Part shown: positions 15,054-23,460 of the stretch, one piece after another
How positions within the stretch are numbered: position 1 is the first letter of the stretch
How the letters are laid out: the number at the start of each line of letters is the position of its first letter
IMG/VR virus record: IMGVR_UViG_3300017750_000069
Span: 1 to 29,016 of that record
Origin: a virus
DNA length: 29,016 bases
Strand: one strand, 5' to 3'
The notes under the pieces: generated by a model
What the model was told of the DNA's origin: nothing
Databases searched by the model: none
The model's input: only the letters and a program-made list of their open reading frames with translations
Program-made: the position numbers and the translations under genes

Positions 15054-16874
15054 ATGCCTATTTTATCTAATGTTGGTGATCGAGAAGCTTTGCAATTAGC
15101 TCCTGTTCCGCAAGCTTACTATGATAATCCAGATCCTAGTTTCTTTGATACTTTTCAAGCAAGTTATCAATATGTAAGTGACAATGAAAGATCGACTTCA
15201 TTTGCTTACAATAATCAAATGTATTATGACCGTGTTGATGCTTTAAGAGATATTAAAAATCAAGGTTCTATTGATCTTACTGCATACACTGATGTTTATG
15301 GAAACTTTGATTACAACCAATTTGCTGAGGACACAGGTTTAATTAAAACTGATAGGCAATTGTTTGACGAACGTAAAGAACTTATAGCATCACGAAATGA
15401 ATATAATCAAGACGTTATGGAAAGAGGCAGTGGTCTTGGTCAAGTGACTGGCATGATGATTAGTTATATGGGAGATCCTGTTAACTTAGCTACATTAGGG
15501 TTTGGTGGTGCTGGAGCTACAGCAAAAGGATTAAGCACATTAGCTAGAGTAGGATTAGGCGCAAGAAATTCTGCTGGCATAGGATTTGTTACAGAGTTAG
15601 CTATACAGCCTTTAGTCTATTCTCATAAACAAACAATAGGCACTCCTTATGAAGTGGAAGATGCGTTAACAGCTATTGGAACTGTAGCAATTACAGCAGG
15701 TATATTAGGTGGTGGAGCAGAAGGTCTTGCTGGATATTTATCTAAAACTGCTGATGTTTCAAGTGCCGCGTTAGCTAATAATTCTCCATTCCCTAGAGCT
15801 GGGTATGTATACAACCCTGAGTTATCAAGACCAATAATTGGTGCCATGCCTACAGCTAAAAATATTAATGAGTTTAAAGCGCAATTAATAGTAACTGAAA
15901 AATCTAAACTTATAGGAGTTGCAGGTGAAACTTTAAGTAGAGCAGAAGTAAAAAGTTTGCAAGGACAATTAAAAAATTTAGAGTTTGATCTTAAAAAAGC
16001 AGATAAACCTCCTGTAAATGTTGTGGTTAAAAAAGGTGAATCGGCTAGAGTTGCTAAACAACGCGTTCAAAAAGCAGAAAAAACAAGAATACAAAATCAA
16101 ATTAATAGAGTTAAAAAAGAATTATCTAGAGCTGATGTAGCAAAAAAAGCTCAATCTGAAATTAGTAGATTAGAACAAGGAATATTGCCTACATCTGCAA
16201 AAAACAAATTAGATGAATTTATTCTTCAACCTATTACTCCTGAAAGAGAATCAGTATTTATTTTAGAAAAAACAGCACAACGTTTACGATTGCAAAAAGG
16301 ATTTAGAGCGGCAGAACTTGCATTGCAAAGTTACGCTAAATACAGCAATAAATTAATTAATTCTTTAGACGATGCTAAAGATCTTGCTGTAAAAGCTTTA
16401 GATAATGAAATTTCTAATACTAAAACAAACGATGTAGCTAAATTAAATGATTTGAAAAATGTAAGAGAACGATTTGTATCAAACCCTTTTATGTCTAAAC
16501 AAGATATAGATCAAGTATTTAGAGACATATTTAAAGAAAACATAGACCGCGATCTTTTAATTTTAAGAAACAATGAAGATTATATTGAGCGAGCTAATAA
16601 AGCTACATATAGTCCTGAAGATTTTGTTAAGCCAAAAAAAACACCTGCACCTGCCGCTAAAGTAACACCTATGCAAAAACAAGCATTAGATAATATTGGT
16701 GAAACAGGAAATTATAATCAAGAAATTGTCGATTATAATCGACTAGAAAACAAAATGCTTTTTGTTAAAGGGGCTGATGATAGTATTGAGCGCGTTAATG
16801 CTGAAGAGTTAATTAAAGACATTGATGATGAGCTAGAAAGTTTAGAGTCAATAATGAGGTGTTCACTTGGCTAG
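15054..16874 (+). CDS. Internal virion / DNA ejection protein (606 aa)
   Basis: Residues 124-230 are the recognisable part: a Gly/Ala-rich hydrophobic region with GQVTGMMISYMGDPVNLATL (129-148) and VAITAGILGGGAEGLAGYL (211-229). The DP-containing motif plus glycine-rich membrane-like segments are common in large podoviral core proteins that build the channel across the cell envelope. Residues 295-375 are a long Lys/Arg-rich coiled coil. No lytic transglycosylase motif is seen. It overlaps the next gene by eight bases. Confidence 0.65.
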   Translation: MPILSNVGDREALQLAPVPQAYYDNPDPSFFDTFQASYQYVSDNERSTSFAYNNQMYYDRVDALRDIKNQGSIDLTAYTDVYGNFDYNQFAEDTGLIKTDRQLFDERKELIASRNEYNQDVMERGSGLGQVTGMMISYMGDPVNLATLGFGGAGATAKGLSTLARVGLGARNSAGIGFVTELAIQPLVYSHKQTIGTPYEVEDALTAIGTVAITAGILGGGAEGLAGYLSKTADVSSAALANNSPFPRAGYVYNPELSRPIIGAMPTAKNINEFKAQLIVTEKSKLIGVAGETLSRAEVKSLQGQLKNLEFDLKKADKPPVNVVVKKGESARVAKQRVQKAEKTRIQNQINRVKKELSRADVAKKAQSEISRLEQGILPTSAKNKLDEFILQPITPERESVFILEKTAQRLRLQKGFRAAELALQSYAKYSNKLINSLDDAKDLAVKALDNEISNTKTNDVAKLNDLKNVRERFVSNPFMSKQDIDQVFRDIFKENIDRDLLILRNNEDYIERANKATYSPEDFVKPKKTPAPAAKVTPMQKQALDNIGETGNYNQEIVDYNRLENKMLFVKGADDSIERVNAEELIKDIDDELESLESIMRCSLG

Positions 16875-19266
16875 TTTTAATTACTGCATAGATCAGGCCC
16901 TTAAAGGCAAAAAAATAAACAAAAAACTTGCTGAACAAATTAAGCAAGCTCAAGACCCAGAAGCAGTTATTAAAGATCTGGTAACTCGCTTGTCTATTTC
17001 TAAAAGAGAAAAAATTGTTGATGCTATTAGAACTGCAAAAGCTATTGAGAATATAAACTCACATCCTGACGGAGCAATTAAAGGACTGCAAGCTTTGTTA
17101 GGAAAAGATAATGCTGGTAAAGCTCACTACAGCAATATTGATATGTTACAAAGAGTGTATACGGAACAGTTTGCTTCACAGTGGGCAACTGGTTTGCAAC
17201 TGTTTAAAACAAAAGCTCTTGGAGTAATTAATAATAATGCTAAAGAAAATGCATTTGTTCGTGCTAGATATGGCAATAAAGTTGATGATGCTGACGTAAT
17301 GAAAGCTAATGAAGAATATACTAATGTTCTTGAAAATATGCGTGTTAAATTTAATGAAGTAGGTGGATATATACCTAAGAATGAAAAGTTTTTGTTGCCG
17401 CAAAACCATGACATGAAAGCTGTTAGTAAATTTTTTAAAACAGAAGATGAATATGTTACATACATGATGGATGGTAAATTAGACAGATCTCAAATGGTTG
17501 ATGATGCTGGAAATATATTAAATAACGAACAATTAATAGAAGGTCTTAAAAGCGTTTATAACACTATTGTCAGCGGAGGAATGAACAAAGCAAAAAGTTT
17601 TGTTACTCCTAGAGGTTTAGGTACTAAACTGTCTCGTCGAGGATCAGAAAGAAGATTTATATATTTTAAAAATGCTGAAACATACATTGATTATCAAAAC
17701 AAATTTGGTAAAGGAAACATATTAACTACAATTACTGACCACATACAAAGCAAAGCTAACGATATAGCTTTAGTTGAAGTATTAGGAACTAATCCAAAAA
17801 ATATGTATGCAGGACTTAGAAATTATGCAGAAGCTATTGAGCGAGATAAATTACAAAAAACTATTAAAAAGAAACCATTGTCTAAATCTAAACTAGAAGT
17901 TAGTTTAAATATGACAGATTCTTTATATAAAACAGTAAGTGGAGAAATTAATGCTGGAGAATTTACTTCATTAGCTGATGGTATTCAGGCAGTTAAAAGC
18001 ATAACTATTGCCGCTGATCTTGGTGGTGCTTTGTTTAGCTCTGTCACAGATCTTCCTACTGCCGCGCTTACTGCATATTACAATGGATTTAGCGGGACTA
18101 AAGTTTTAAAAAGAGTTATATCTAATTTAAAAGAACAAGCTGTTAATGGTAAAGAATATCGAGAAAATTTATCTAGAATTGGTTTTATAGTAGATACTGC
18201 AATGGGTCGCGCTCATGCTGGAAATAGATTTGCTGACAGTTATGGAACAGGATGGGCGGCTAAAACTGCTGAGTTTGTATTGAGAGCTTCTGGTTTAGAG
18301 GCATGGACACAAGGAATTAAAAAAGCATTTAGTATGGAGTTTAATGCGGCTTTAGTTAGCAACTTTAATAAATCATTTGATGAGCTATCATCTGTTGGTG
18401 GTTTGTATAACAGTTTGCAAGATTCATTAATTAATGCAGGTATTACAAGACAAGATTGGGATGTGTTTAGAAAAACAAAACCTATTCTTATTAAAGGTCA
18501 TAAGTTTGCAGATTTAAGAAAAGACCCTAGTAACAAATTTCATGCAATGATTGTGCAAGAAGGTGAGTTTGCAACACCTACTATTGATTCAAGAGTTCAA
18601 TCAATTACAACTGCTGGAACACAAAGAGGAACGGTAATAGGGCAAACTGTCAGAGCGGTTACGCAAATTACTTCATATCCAATATCAGTAATGATGCAAC
18701 ACTGGGTTAGAGGAATGTCCCAAGCAACTTTAGGAGGTAAAGTAGCTTATCTTGGTAGTTTTGCGGCAGGTTCAACTGTATTCGGTGCGGCAGGTTATCA
18801 GTTATCTGAATTATCTAAAGGCCGAGAACCGTTAGAAATGGACAATCAGCAATTTTGGGAAGACGCATTTATTAGAGGTGGAGCAGGAGCATTATTAGCT
18901 GATGCTTTGCTAGTCGATCACTCTAGGTATGGCAGTGGGGGACCAATAAGCACATTTTTAAGCAGTCCAAGCATTGACTTAGCAGAAGATATTAGCGATT
19001 TAACTTTTGGAAATGTGTATGAAGCTGTTAAAGGTGAAGAAACTAATGTTTTAGGTGAGGGTGTTAAACTTCTTGATAGAGCCATGCCGGGAATTTGGCA
19101 AACGCAATTATTTATAGACAGTATGTTCGATCAATGGAGATTAGCAGTAGACCCTAATTACCAAAATACTTTAAATCGTATGTCTACAAATAGAATGCGC
19201 GAATATAACCAAGACTATTGGTGGGCTCCAGCAGAAACCCCAATGGAAGTTTTAGAAGATTTATAA
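16867..19266 (+). CDS. Internal virion / DNA ejection protein (799 aa), TTG start
   Basis: It starts at TTG (16867) with GAGG seven bases upstream, overlapping the previous stop; no ATG fits as well. The protein is mostly helical. A Gly/Ala-rich hydrophobic stretch lies toward the C-terminus (GKVAYLGSFAAGSTVFGAAG near residues 623-642), preceded by TQITSYPISVMMQHW, and a Tyr/Trp-rich end (MREYNQDYWWAPAETP). By size and order it is the largest ejection-core protein, comparable in position to T7 gp16, but without a transglycosylase motif. Confidence 0.68.
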   Translation: MASFNYCIDQALKGKKINKKLAEQIKQAQDPEAVIKDLVTRLSISKREKIVDAIRTAKAIENINSHPDGAIKGLQALLGKDNAGKAHYSNIDMLQRVYTEQFASQWATGLQLFKTKALGVINNNAKENAFVRARYGNKVDDADVMKANEEYTNVLENMRVKFNEVGGYIPKNEKFLLPQNHDMKAVSKFFKTEDEYVTYMMDGKLDRSQMVDDAGNILNNEQLIEGLKSVYNTIVSGGMNKAKSFVTPRGLGTKLSRRGSERRFIYFKNAETYIDYQNKFGKGNILTTITDHIQSKANDIALVEVLGTNPKNMYAGLRNYAEAIERDKLQKTIKKKPLSKSKLEVSLNMTDSLYKTVSGEINAGEFTSLADGIQAVKSITIAADLGGALFSSVTDLPTAALTAYYNGFSGTKVLKRVISNLKEQAVNGKEYRENLSRIGFIVDTAMGRAHAGNRFADSYGTGWAAKTAEFVLRASGLEAWTQGIKKAFSMEFNAALVSNFNKSFDELSSVGGLYNSLQDSLINAGITRQDWDVFRKTKPILIKGHKFADLRKDPSNKFHAMIVQEGEFATPTIDSRVQSITTAGTQRGTVIGQTVRAVTQITSYPISVMMQHWVRGMSQATLGGKVAYLGSFAAGSTVFGAAGYQLSELSKGREPLEMDNQQFWEDAFIRGGAGALLADALLVDHSRYGSGGPISTFLSSPSIDLAEDISDLTFGNVYEAVKGEETNVLGEGVKLLDRAMPGIWQTQLFIDSMFDQWRLAVDPNYQNTLNRMSTNRMREYNQDYWWAPAETPMEVLEDL

Positions 19267-19278
19267 ACCATAAAATAG

Positions 19279-19284
19279 TATAAT
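19279..19284 (+). promoter_or_regulatory. Perfect -10 box before the fibre genes
   Basis: TATAAT in the 44-base gap between the ejection genes and the fibre adaptor gene. The -35 region lies inside coding sequence and is weak. Transcription would begin near 19291, with AGGAC as ribosome binding site for the ATG at 19311. Confidence 0.4.
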
Positions 19285-19310
19285 TGGCAAATTAAATATA
19301 GGACAAAATA

Positions 19311-19967
19311 ATGACCGTATCGGCGTTAGTAACAAGAAATGACATTACTGCTCAAGATAGTGGAGGTAGCGCACAGACAAGTTTTACCTACACATTCAGG
19401 GTTCTTGCATCTACCGACATGGCTGTTTACAAAAATGGCACCCTGTTAACTTCTGGATATACTGTTAACAATGTTGGCACTGTTACTGGTGGGACTGTCG
19501 ATATAAGTGGTGGAGTTACAGCAGGTCAAGTTGTAAGTCTTGTATTAGATATGCCATTAACAAGGACTACTGATTACCAAAACAGTGGTGACTTTCTTGC
19601 ATCAGATGTTAATTCTGATTTTGACAAGATGTACATAGGTGCAGTACAGAACGAGAACACGATTGACCGTAGCATTCACATGAAAGATGTTGATGTTCCG
19701 CATTACATAAGTAGTGTTGCTCAACCAATGGAACTACCGTTAAAGGCTGACAGGGCTAACAAACTATTGTCCTTTGATTCTAATGGACTTCCTGCGGCTG
19801 TAACAAGTGCTACTGCTCTAGCTTTAATTTACAGTGGTACAGGTTCTCCTGAAGGTGCGGTAACTGCTACAGTAGGGTCGTTATTTTTAAGAACTAATGG
19901 TGGTTCAAATACCACTTTGTATGTGAAAGAATCAGGATCAGGCAATACTGGTTGGGTTGCAAAATAA
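19311..19967 (+). CDS. Tail fibre adaptor (T7 gp17 N-terminal-like)
   Basis: A 218-residue protein. Residues 1-135 follow the N-terminal fold of podoviral tail fibres and spikes that attaches to the tail: TSFTYTFRVLASTDMAVYKN (23-42), GYTVNNVGTVTGG, LPLTRTTDYQNSGDF-like sequence near 81-95 and DFDKMYIGAVQNE near 102-114. The end, VGSLFLRTNGGSNTTLYVKE, is a short module common in marine phage fibres. There is no long shaft or receptor domain, so it probably anchors the separate fibre encoded next. Confidence 0.82.
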   Translation: MTVSALVTRNDITAQDSGGSAQTSFTYTFRVLASTDMAVYKNGTLLTSGYTVNNVGTVTGGTVDISGGVTAGQVVSLVLDMPLTRTTDYQNSGDFLASDVNSDFDKMYIGAVQNENTIDRSIHMKDVDVPHYISSVAQPMELPLKADRANKLLSFDSNGLPAAVTSATALALIYSGTGSPEGAVTATVGSLFLRTNGGSNTTLYVKESGSGNTGWVAK

Positions 19968-19990
19968 ACTAAATTACGTAGGAATATATT

Positions 19991-21319
19991 ATGAGTATCA
20001 AACAACACGGTGGAGTCTTTGGGCGCAATCCAACATTTAACGATTTGACTATTGAAGGTGATTTAATCCTCAACGGTGAAGTCTTTACTGGTTTAGACTT
20101 TCAAGGGAGCTGGAATGCAAGTACAAACTCTCCTAGTTTAGCCTCGAGTACAGGTACGAATGGCGAGTTTTATATTGTCAGTGTAGCGGGTACTACTAAT
20201 CTCAACGGTATTACTAATTGGGGTATAGGTGATTGGGCTATATTCAACGGTACTGTATGGCAGAGAGTTGAGGGTGGTGCTGATGGTAACTTTGATGCTT
20301 TGAATGCTAATAGTTTGACTGTAAACGGTGCTGATGCTGTTGCTATAGACGACTATATACTTCATAACGGAGACAACAACACTAAGTTTGGTTTTTCTGG
20401 TAATGATGCTTGGAAGGTTAGAACAGGTGGAGTAGATGCTATCACGGTGGATGGATCTCAGAACGTCACAATTCCCAACGGAAACCTTACTATTGGTGGC
20501 GTAGATTTAAATATAACTGGAAATATAAATCATTCAGGAGATGGTGATACTTTCTTTGGGTTCAATGCTAATGATTCATGGAGAGTTGTCACAGGTGGTG
20601 CTGAGGGAATAAAGGTAGACTCCTCCCAGAACGTCACAATTTCCAACGGAAACCTAAATATATCTGGTACAAGCGTAACTAATGGCTGTCGTGTACAATT
20701 TACAAACGCGGCCGCTAGTAAAGTATATCAGGTTGGTTCAGGGCAGTTAGGTGTAACTAATGCTGGTTTTGCAATACGAAATGTGACTGACAGTACCTTC
20801 CCATTAGTCATTGATGATAATTCTAACGTCTCGATTCCTAATGGAGACCTTACAGTCGCTTCTGGTAACGGTGTCTTCCTTGGCGGTACAGCCGCTGGAA
20901 ATAAGCTCGATGATTACGAAGAGGGAACTTGGACTCCTACGTTTAAAGATAGTTCTAGCAACAGCGCAAGCGCAAGCACAGCAACAGGTACTTATGTAAA
21001 AATTGGGTCAGTAGTGCATATACAAGGTACTTTAATTGACATAAATACTTCTGGATTAACTGGTGGTAATAGCGCCTTGCTTGGTGGATTCCCGTTTACA
21101 ATCAATAACGCTAGTGCTACTAGAGCCCATGGTTTATTGCAGTCTAACGATGTTACTTTTACAGAAGGTACACTATACCTACAAGGTAATAACGGACAAG
21201 TTCAAGCTGGCTTTAAATTTAATAAAACAGGTGCGGCCGCACAACAGATAGTTGTTAACGCATTTACCTCTGGTTCGGCTGACGTGTTTTTCTCAATGAG
21301 CTATCAAACAACTGCATAA
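19991..21319 (+). CDS. Tail fibre with repeated shaft modules
   Basis: A 442-residue, beta-rich, acidic protein. Residues 38-95 are a Trp-rich module (FQGSWNASTNSPSL, then GIGDWAIFNGTVWQRV) as seen in many fibres. Residues 124-172 and 181-226 are two copies of one module (GDxxTxFGFxxNDxW, then SQNVTIxNGNLxIxG); a worn third copy follows to about 290. The C-terminal domain starts with DDYEEGTWTPTF (308-319), a common fibre tip module. It probably binds the host surface as a trimer. TAGGA upstream is the ribosome binding site. Confidence 0.82.
   Translation: MSIKQHGGVFGRNPTFNDLTIEGDLILNGEVFTGLDFQGSWNASTNSPSLASSTGTNGEFYIVSVAGTTNLNGITNWGIGDWAIFNGTVWQRVEGGADGNFDALNANSLTVNGADAVAIDDYILHNGDNNTKFGFSGNDAWKVRTGGVDAITVDGSQNVTIPNGNLTIGGVDLNITGNINHSGDGDTFFGFNANDSWRVVTGGAEGIKVDSSQNVTISNGNLNISGTSVTNGCRVQFTNAAASKVYQVGSGQLGVTNAGFAIRNVTDSTFPLVIDDNSNVSIPNGDLTVASGNGVFLGGTAAGNKLDDYEEGTWTPTFKDSSSNSASASTATGTYVKIGSVVHIQGTLIDINTSGLTGGNSALLGGFPFTINNASATRAHGLLQSNDVTFTEGTLYLQGNNGQVQAGFKFNKTGAAAQQIVVNAFTSGSADVFFSMSYQTTA
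20459..20655 (+). repeat. 29-bp near-identical repeat inside the fibre gene
   Basis: The segment at 20459-20487 recurs at 20627-20655 with one mismatch, 168 bases apart (56 codons). It encodes QNVTIPNGN/QNVTISNGN. The bases are more conserved than the protein modules around them, so duplication is recent or maintained by recombination. Confidence 0.8.
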
Positions 21320-21331
21320 CTTAACCAATAC

Positions 21332-21349
21332 GCCTAGTGGATTCTAGGC
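21332..21349 (+). other. Hairpin after the fibre gene
   Basis: GCCTAG-TGGATT-CTAGGC, a perfect 6-bp stem in the 51-base gap. No T-run follows, so it is at best a weak terminator or a 3' end stabiliser for the fibre transcript. Confidence 0.5.
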
Positions 21350-21370
21350 ACAGACAAAAAGGAAAATACC

Positions 21371-21661
21371 ATGTTAGAAAAAGTAATATCTCAAGACAAG
21401 ATAGAAATCGTAGGCGAATTTAAAGCAGTACAGGTTCGCACTAAAACAGCAGTAATGGAAGATGGCGCAGAGCTATCCTCTGGCTACAGCCGTCACGTAG
21501 TAATGCCTGATGCTGACCTAAGTGCAGAGTCAGCAGAAGTGCAAGCTATCTGTGGCGTTGTTCATACTGATGCAGTGAAAGCGGCTTATCAAGCATCTCT
21601 ACCTGTAGAGGAAGAAGCTGAAGAAGAAGCTGAAGAGTCATCTGAAGAGGGAGGAGAATAA
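21371..21661 (+). CDS. Conserved phage protein of unknown function, acidic tail
   Basis: A 96-residue protein. Residues 1-72 have alternating strands (IEIVGEFKAVQVRTKTAVME) and a SSGYSRHVVMPDADLS segment that I recall from fibre-adjacent proteins of marine phages. Residues 79-96 are almost all Glu and Ser. Position after the fibre suggests a fibre- or particle-associated role, but that is inference. AAAAAGGAAAA is the ribosome binding site. Confidence 0.6.
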   Translation: MLEKVISQDKIEIVGEFKAVQVRTKTAVMEDGAELSSGYSRHVVMPDADLSAESAEVQAICGVVHTDAVKAAYQASLPVEEEAEEEAEESSEEGGE

Positions 21662-21662
21662 C

Positions 21663-21968
21663 ATGACAACTTATGTAACAGCAGACATCAGTGCGGCAAA
21701 CAGCTTTAGCTCTACCGTATTTTTTGATGGTGATTTTAACTTCTCTGTATCAGGGACTTTTGCTTCTGGCACAACTATTACTGTACAGCGTAGCACAGAT
21801 GGCACAACTTTTCATGATGTAGATACCTTTACATCGGCTGGTGAGTTTGTAGGGTTTGAACCTGAACCAGCTATGCGTTATCGGGCTGGCTGTAAATCAG
21901 GCGAGTATGGAGGTTCTGGTACGGTCACTGTTAGATTTGGTGGAGTCTGGAGATCACCTGTTTCTTAA
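21663..21968 (+). CDS. Hypothetical beta-rich, probably particle-associated protein
   Basis: A 101-residue protein with a strand pattern like an immunoglobulin-type beta-sandwich: FSVSGTFASGTTITVQRSTD near 28-47, then RYRAGCKSGEYGGSGTVTVR near 73-92. Similar small proteins lie after fibre genes in other podoviruses. GGGAGGAGA gives a very strong ribosome binding site. Function unknown. Confidence 0.6.
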   Translation: MTTYVTADISAANSFSSTVFFDGDFNFSVSGTFASGTTITVQRSTDGTTFHDVDTFTSAGEFVGFEPEPAMRYRAGCKSGEYGGSGTVTVRFGGVWRSPVS

Positions 21969-22001
21969 TTGGTAACAGCTATGTCAGACAAGGAAAATCA
22001 A

Positions 22002-22166
22002 ATGATAGAATCATCAAAAGATGCATTAGATGTATTGGCAGGGTCGACTGCTGTGTTTAGCCTAGCAGGTATATTACCTCCAGTGGCGGCATTGTTTACC
22101 ATTGTTTACACTGGTATTCGTATATGGGAAAGTGAAACAATTAAAGAGTTAAGAGGCAAAAAATGA
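22002..22166 (+). CDS. Putative holin-type membrane protein, 54 aa
   Basis: The frame is open from TTG 21969, but ATG 22002 has AAGGA with seven-base spacing, so it is the likelier start (MIESSKDALDVLAG...); ATG 21981 has no good site. The middle (VFSLAGILPPVAALFTIVYT) is hydrophobic with a Pro-Pro turn, followed by GIRIWESETIKELRGKK, a charged tail. This resembles short phage holins and stands first in the lysis cassette. Its stop overlaps the next ATG. Confidence 0.55.
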   Translation: MIESSKDALDVLAGSTAVFSLAGILPPVAALFTIVYTGIRIWESETIKELRGKK

Positions 22167-22468
22167 TGTCAGATAAAGGTGTTGTCATTCCAACTTGGGC
22201 TATTCCTTTGGTCGTTAGTTTGTTCGTGGGTGCTATTTCTTATGGTGCGGCACAGGCTAATGCTGAATCTACCACAAAAGAAGTTAAAAGAATCGAAGTC
22301 ATAGTCAAAGAGACTGCAAAGAAAGCACAAGAAAATGGTCAGGCTCAGGCTGTAACAGAGACTAAGGTTGATGCAATCGTAGAGTCATTGGCTAGACAGG
22401 AAAAGATACAAGAGAAGACTAACGATCAGATCTCTGCATTGGTACAGGCACTACTGGCTAAACAGTGA
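22163..22468 (+). CDS. Membrane-anchored coiled-coil protein of the lysis cassette
   Basis: A 101-residue protein with an N-terminal membrane anchor (AIPLVVSLFVGAISYGAAQA, 13-32) and a long helix with heptad spacing (KRIEVIVKETAKKAQENGQA onward). That shape matches inner-membrane spanins and some lysis accessory proteins. No disulfide cysteine is present, unlike classical i-spanins, so spanin is only one option. Overlaps: ATG ATG at the start with the upstream TGA, GTGA at the end. Confidence 0.55.
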   Translation: MMSDKGVVIPTWAIPLVVSLFVGAISYGAAQANAESTTKEVKRIEVIVKETAKKAQENGQAQAVTETKVDAIVESLARQEKIQEKTNDQISALVQALLAKQ

Positions 22469-22656
22469 AACTGGTAGTTGCATTACTGTTCATAATAGAT
22501 GGTCAAATAGATAGCAATAAAACTGTTTATTATGAAGAGATAGATACTTGCAGATATTGGTGTCAAGAATATTCACGTGATGTAAGTTATTATGAATCCA
22601 TGAAGTGTGTTTGCAAGCTTGCATGGGTTAACTCTGATGAAACTATAATCGAATAA
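22465..22656 (+). CDS. Small Cys-containing, possibly exported protein; GTG start
   Basis: A 63-residue protein beginning at GTG, which overlaps the previous stop as GTGA. The first 12 residues are hydrophobic (MKLVVALLFIID) but shorter than a typical signal sequence. Cysteines occur at DTCRYWCQ and MKCVCKLA, so two disulfides in the periplasm are possible. It may be a lysis partner of the preceding coiled-coil gene, by analogy of i-spanin/o-spanin pairs; no lipobox is seen, so this is speculative. Confidence 0.5.
   Translation: MKLVVALLFIIDGQIDSNKTVYYEEIDTCRYWCQEYSRDVSYYESMKCVCKLAWVNSDETIIE
22644..22649 (+). promoter_or_regulatory. -10-like box directly before the 3TM holin gene
   Basis: TATAAT ends ten bases before the holin ATG at 22659, which has no ribosome binding site. 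A start seven bases past the box would leave about three bases of leader. It lies within the end of the preceding gene and may be chance. Confidence 0.25.
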
Positions 22657-22658
22657 TT

Positions 22659-23018
22659 ATGGGCATACTAAGTCAAATACTAGGTAGTGGTGATGTAATC
22701 TCTAAGGGATTAGGCCTAATAGATTCCATGCATACCTCAGAGACAGAAGCTATCGAAGCAAAGACTAAAGCTAAAACAGACTTGCTTAGTTCTTACGCTC
22801 CCTTTAAAATTGCACAACGATACCTCGCTCTTATATTTGGATTCACCTTTGTTGGTTCTTACATCATGGTGTTAACCTTATTCTTTATGGATCGAGATAT
22901 CACCGCAATACAAGAAATCATAACTGCATTTAAAATAGATTGGATCATGCTAACCATCGTAGGTTTTTACTTTGGCGGTGGTGCGTTTGAAGGCGTTATG
23001 AATAAAGGCAAAAAGTAA
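22659..23018 (+). CDS. 3TM-type holin (gene-transfer-agent holin family)
   Basis: A 119-residue protein with an N-terminal helix (LGSGDVISKGLGLIDSMHTS), then KIAQRYLALIFGFTFVGSYI leading into at least two membrane segments (about 57-76 and 92-107). The order matches the 3TM holin family of tailed phages and gene transfer agents, which make holes in the inner membrane to release endolysin. Length is typical. The next start overlaps its stop as TAATG. Confidence 0.75.
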   Translation: MGILSQILGSGDVISKGLGLIDSMHTSETEAIEAKTKAKTDLLSSYAPFKIAQRYLALIFGFTFVGSYIMVLTLFFMDRDITAIQEIITAFKIDWIMLTIVGFYFGGGAFEGVMNKGKK

Positions 23019-23110
23019 TGGACGATTGGAGTCAGTGGGAAACATGGGTTGGTTTAATCTTGGGATTACTTCTTCTAGGCAGTATAGCCGTAGCATTTTG
23101 GTTAGTATGA
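23018..23110 (+). CDS. 30-aa single-pass membrane peptide in the lysis cassette
   Basis: ATG 23018 overlaps the holin stop (TAATG) and its TGA overlaps the endolysin ATG (ATGA). The peptide MDDWSQWETW continues into a hydrophobic helix of about 18 residues (GLILGLLLLGSIAVAFWLV). Tight overlap at both ends makes it a believable gene. It could be an accessory holin, antiholin or pinholin-like peptide; no family recognised. Confidence 0.6.
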   Translation: MDDWSQWETWVGLILGLLLLGSIAVAFWLV

Positions 23111-23460
23111 GATACTTTAATATAAAAGATTTCGATTGTCAGGAAACAGGCAACAATGAAATGTCAGAAGATTTCCTCAATAAACTGGATGACTTACGGC
23201 ACATCTGTGGCTTCCCCTTTATTATCACCAGTGGTTACAGAGATCCATCCCATAGCATTGAGGCAAGAAAAACAAAGGCAGGTAAAAAAGCAGGAACCCA
23301 TGCGCAAGGGATCGCGGCAGACATACGAATCAATAATGGAAATGAAGCCTACCAAATTATTAAGAACGCACAGTCAATGGGATTTAATGGTATAGGCGTA
23401 GCAAAGACTTTTATTCATGTAGACACTAGGCAGACTATGCCTGTTATGTGGACGTACTAA
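23107..23460 (+). CDS. Endolysin, M15 peptidase (D-Ala-D-Ala or L,D-endopeptidase type)
   Basis: A 117-residue protein of the zinc peptidase M15 family. SGYRDPSHS at 42-50, H65 and D72 in THAQGIAADI, and H104 and D106 in FIHVD are the zinc and catalytic residues. It would cut peptide cross-links in peptidoglycan. The start at 23107 is chosen because its ATG overlaps the upstream TGA; the longer frame from 23026 would add 27 residues that come from reading the small membrane gene in another frame. No signal sequence, so it needs the holin. Confidence 0.88.
   Translation: MRYFNIKDFDCQETGNNEMSEDFLNKLDDLRHICGFPFIITSGYRDPSHSIEARKTKAGKKAGTHAQGIAADIRINNGNEAYQIIKNAQSMGFNGIGVAKTFIHVDTRQTMPVMWTY

Noticed and set aside
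19991-21319. Diversity-generating retroelement variable region in the fibre gene
   Set aside because: The structural genes resemble BPP-1, which has such an element, but no reverse transcriptase or second template-like copy is in the window; the 29-base repeat lies in shaft modules, not at the tip.
21332-21349. Rho-independent terminator after the fibre gene
   Set aside because: The hairpin is perfect, but it is followed by ACAGACAAAAA instead of a T-run.
23026-23106. N-terminal extension of the endolysin frame
   Set aside because: It starts at TTG without a ribosome binding site and lies on the 30-residue membrane gene in another frame; ATG 23107 overlaps that gene's stop and begins exactly at the usual start of M15 domains.
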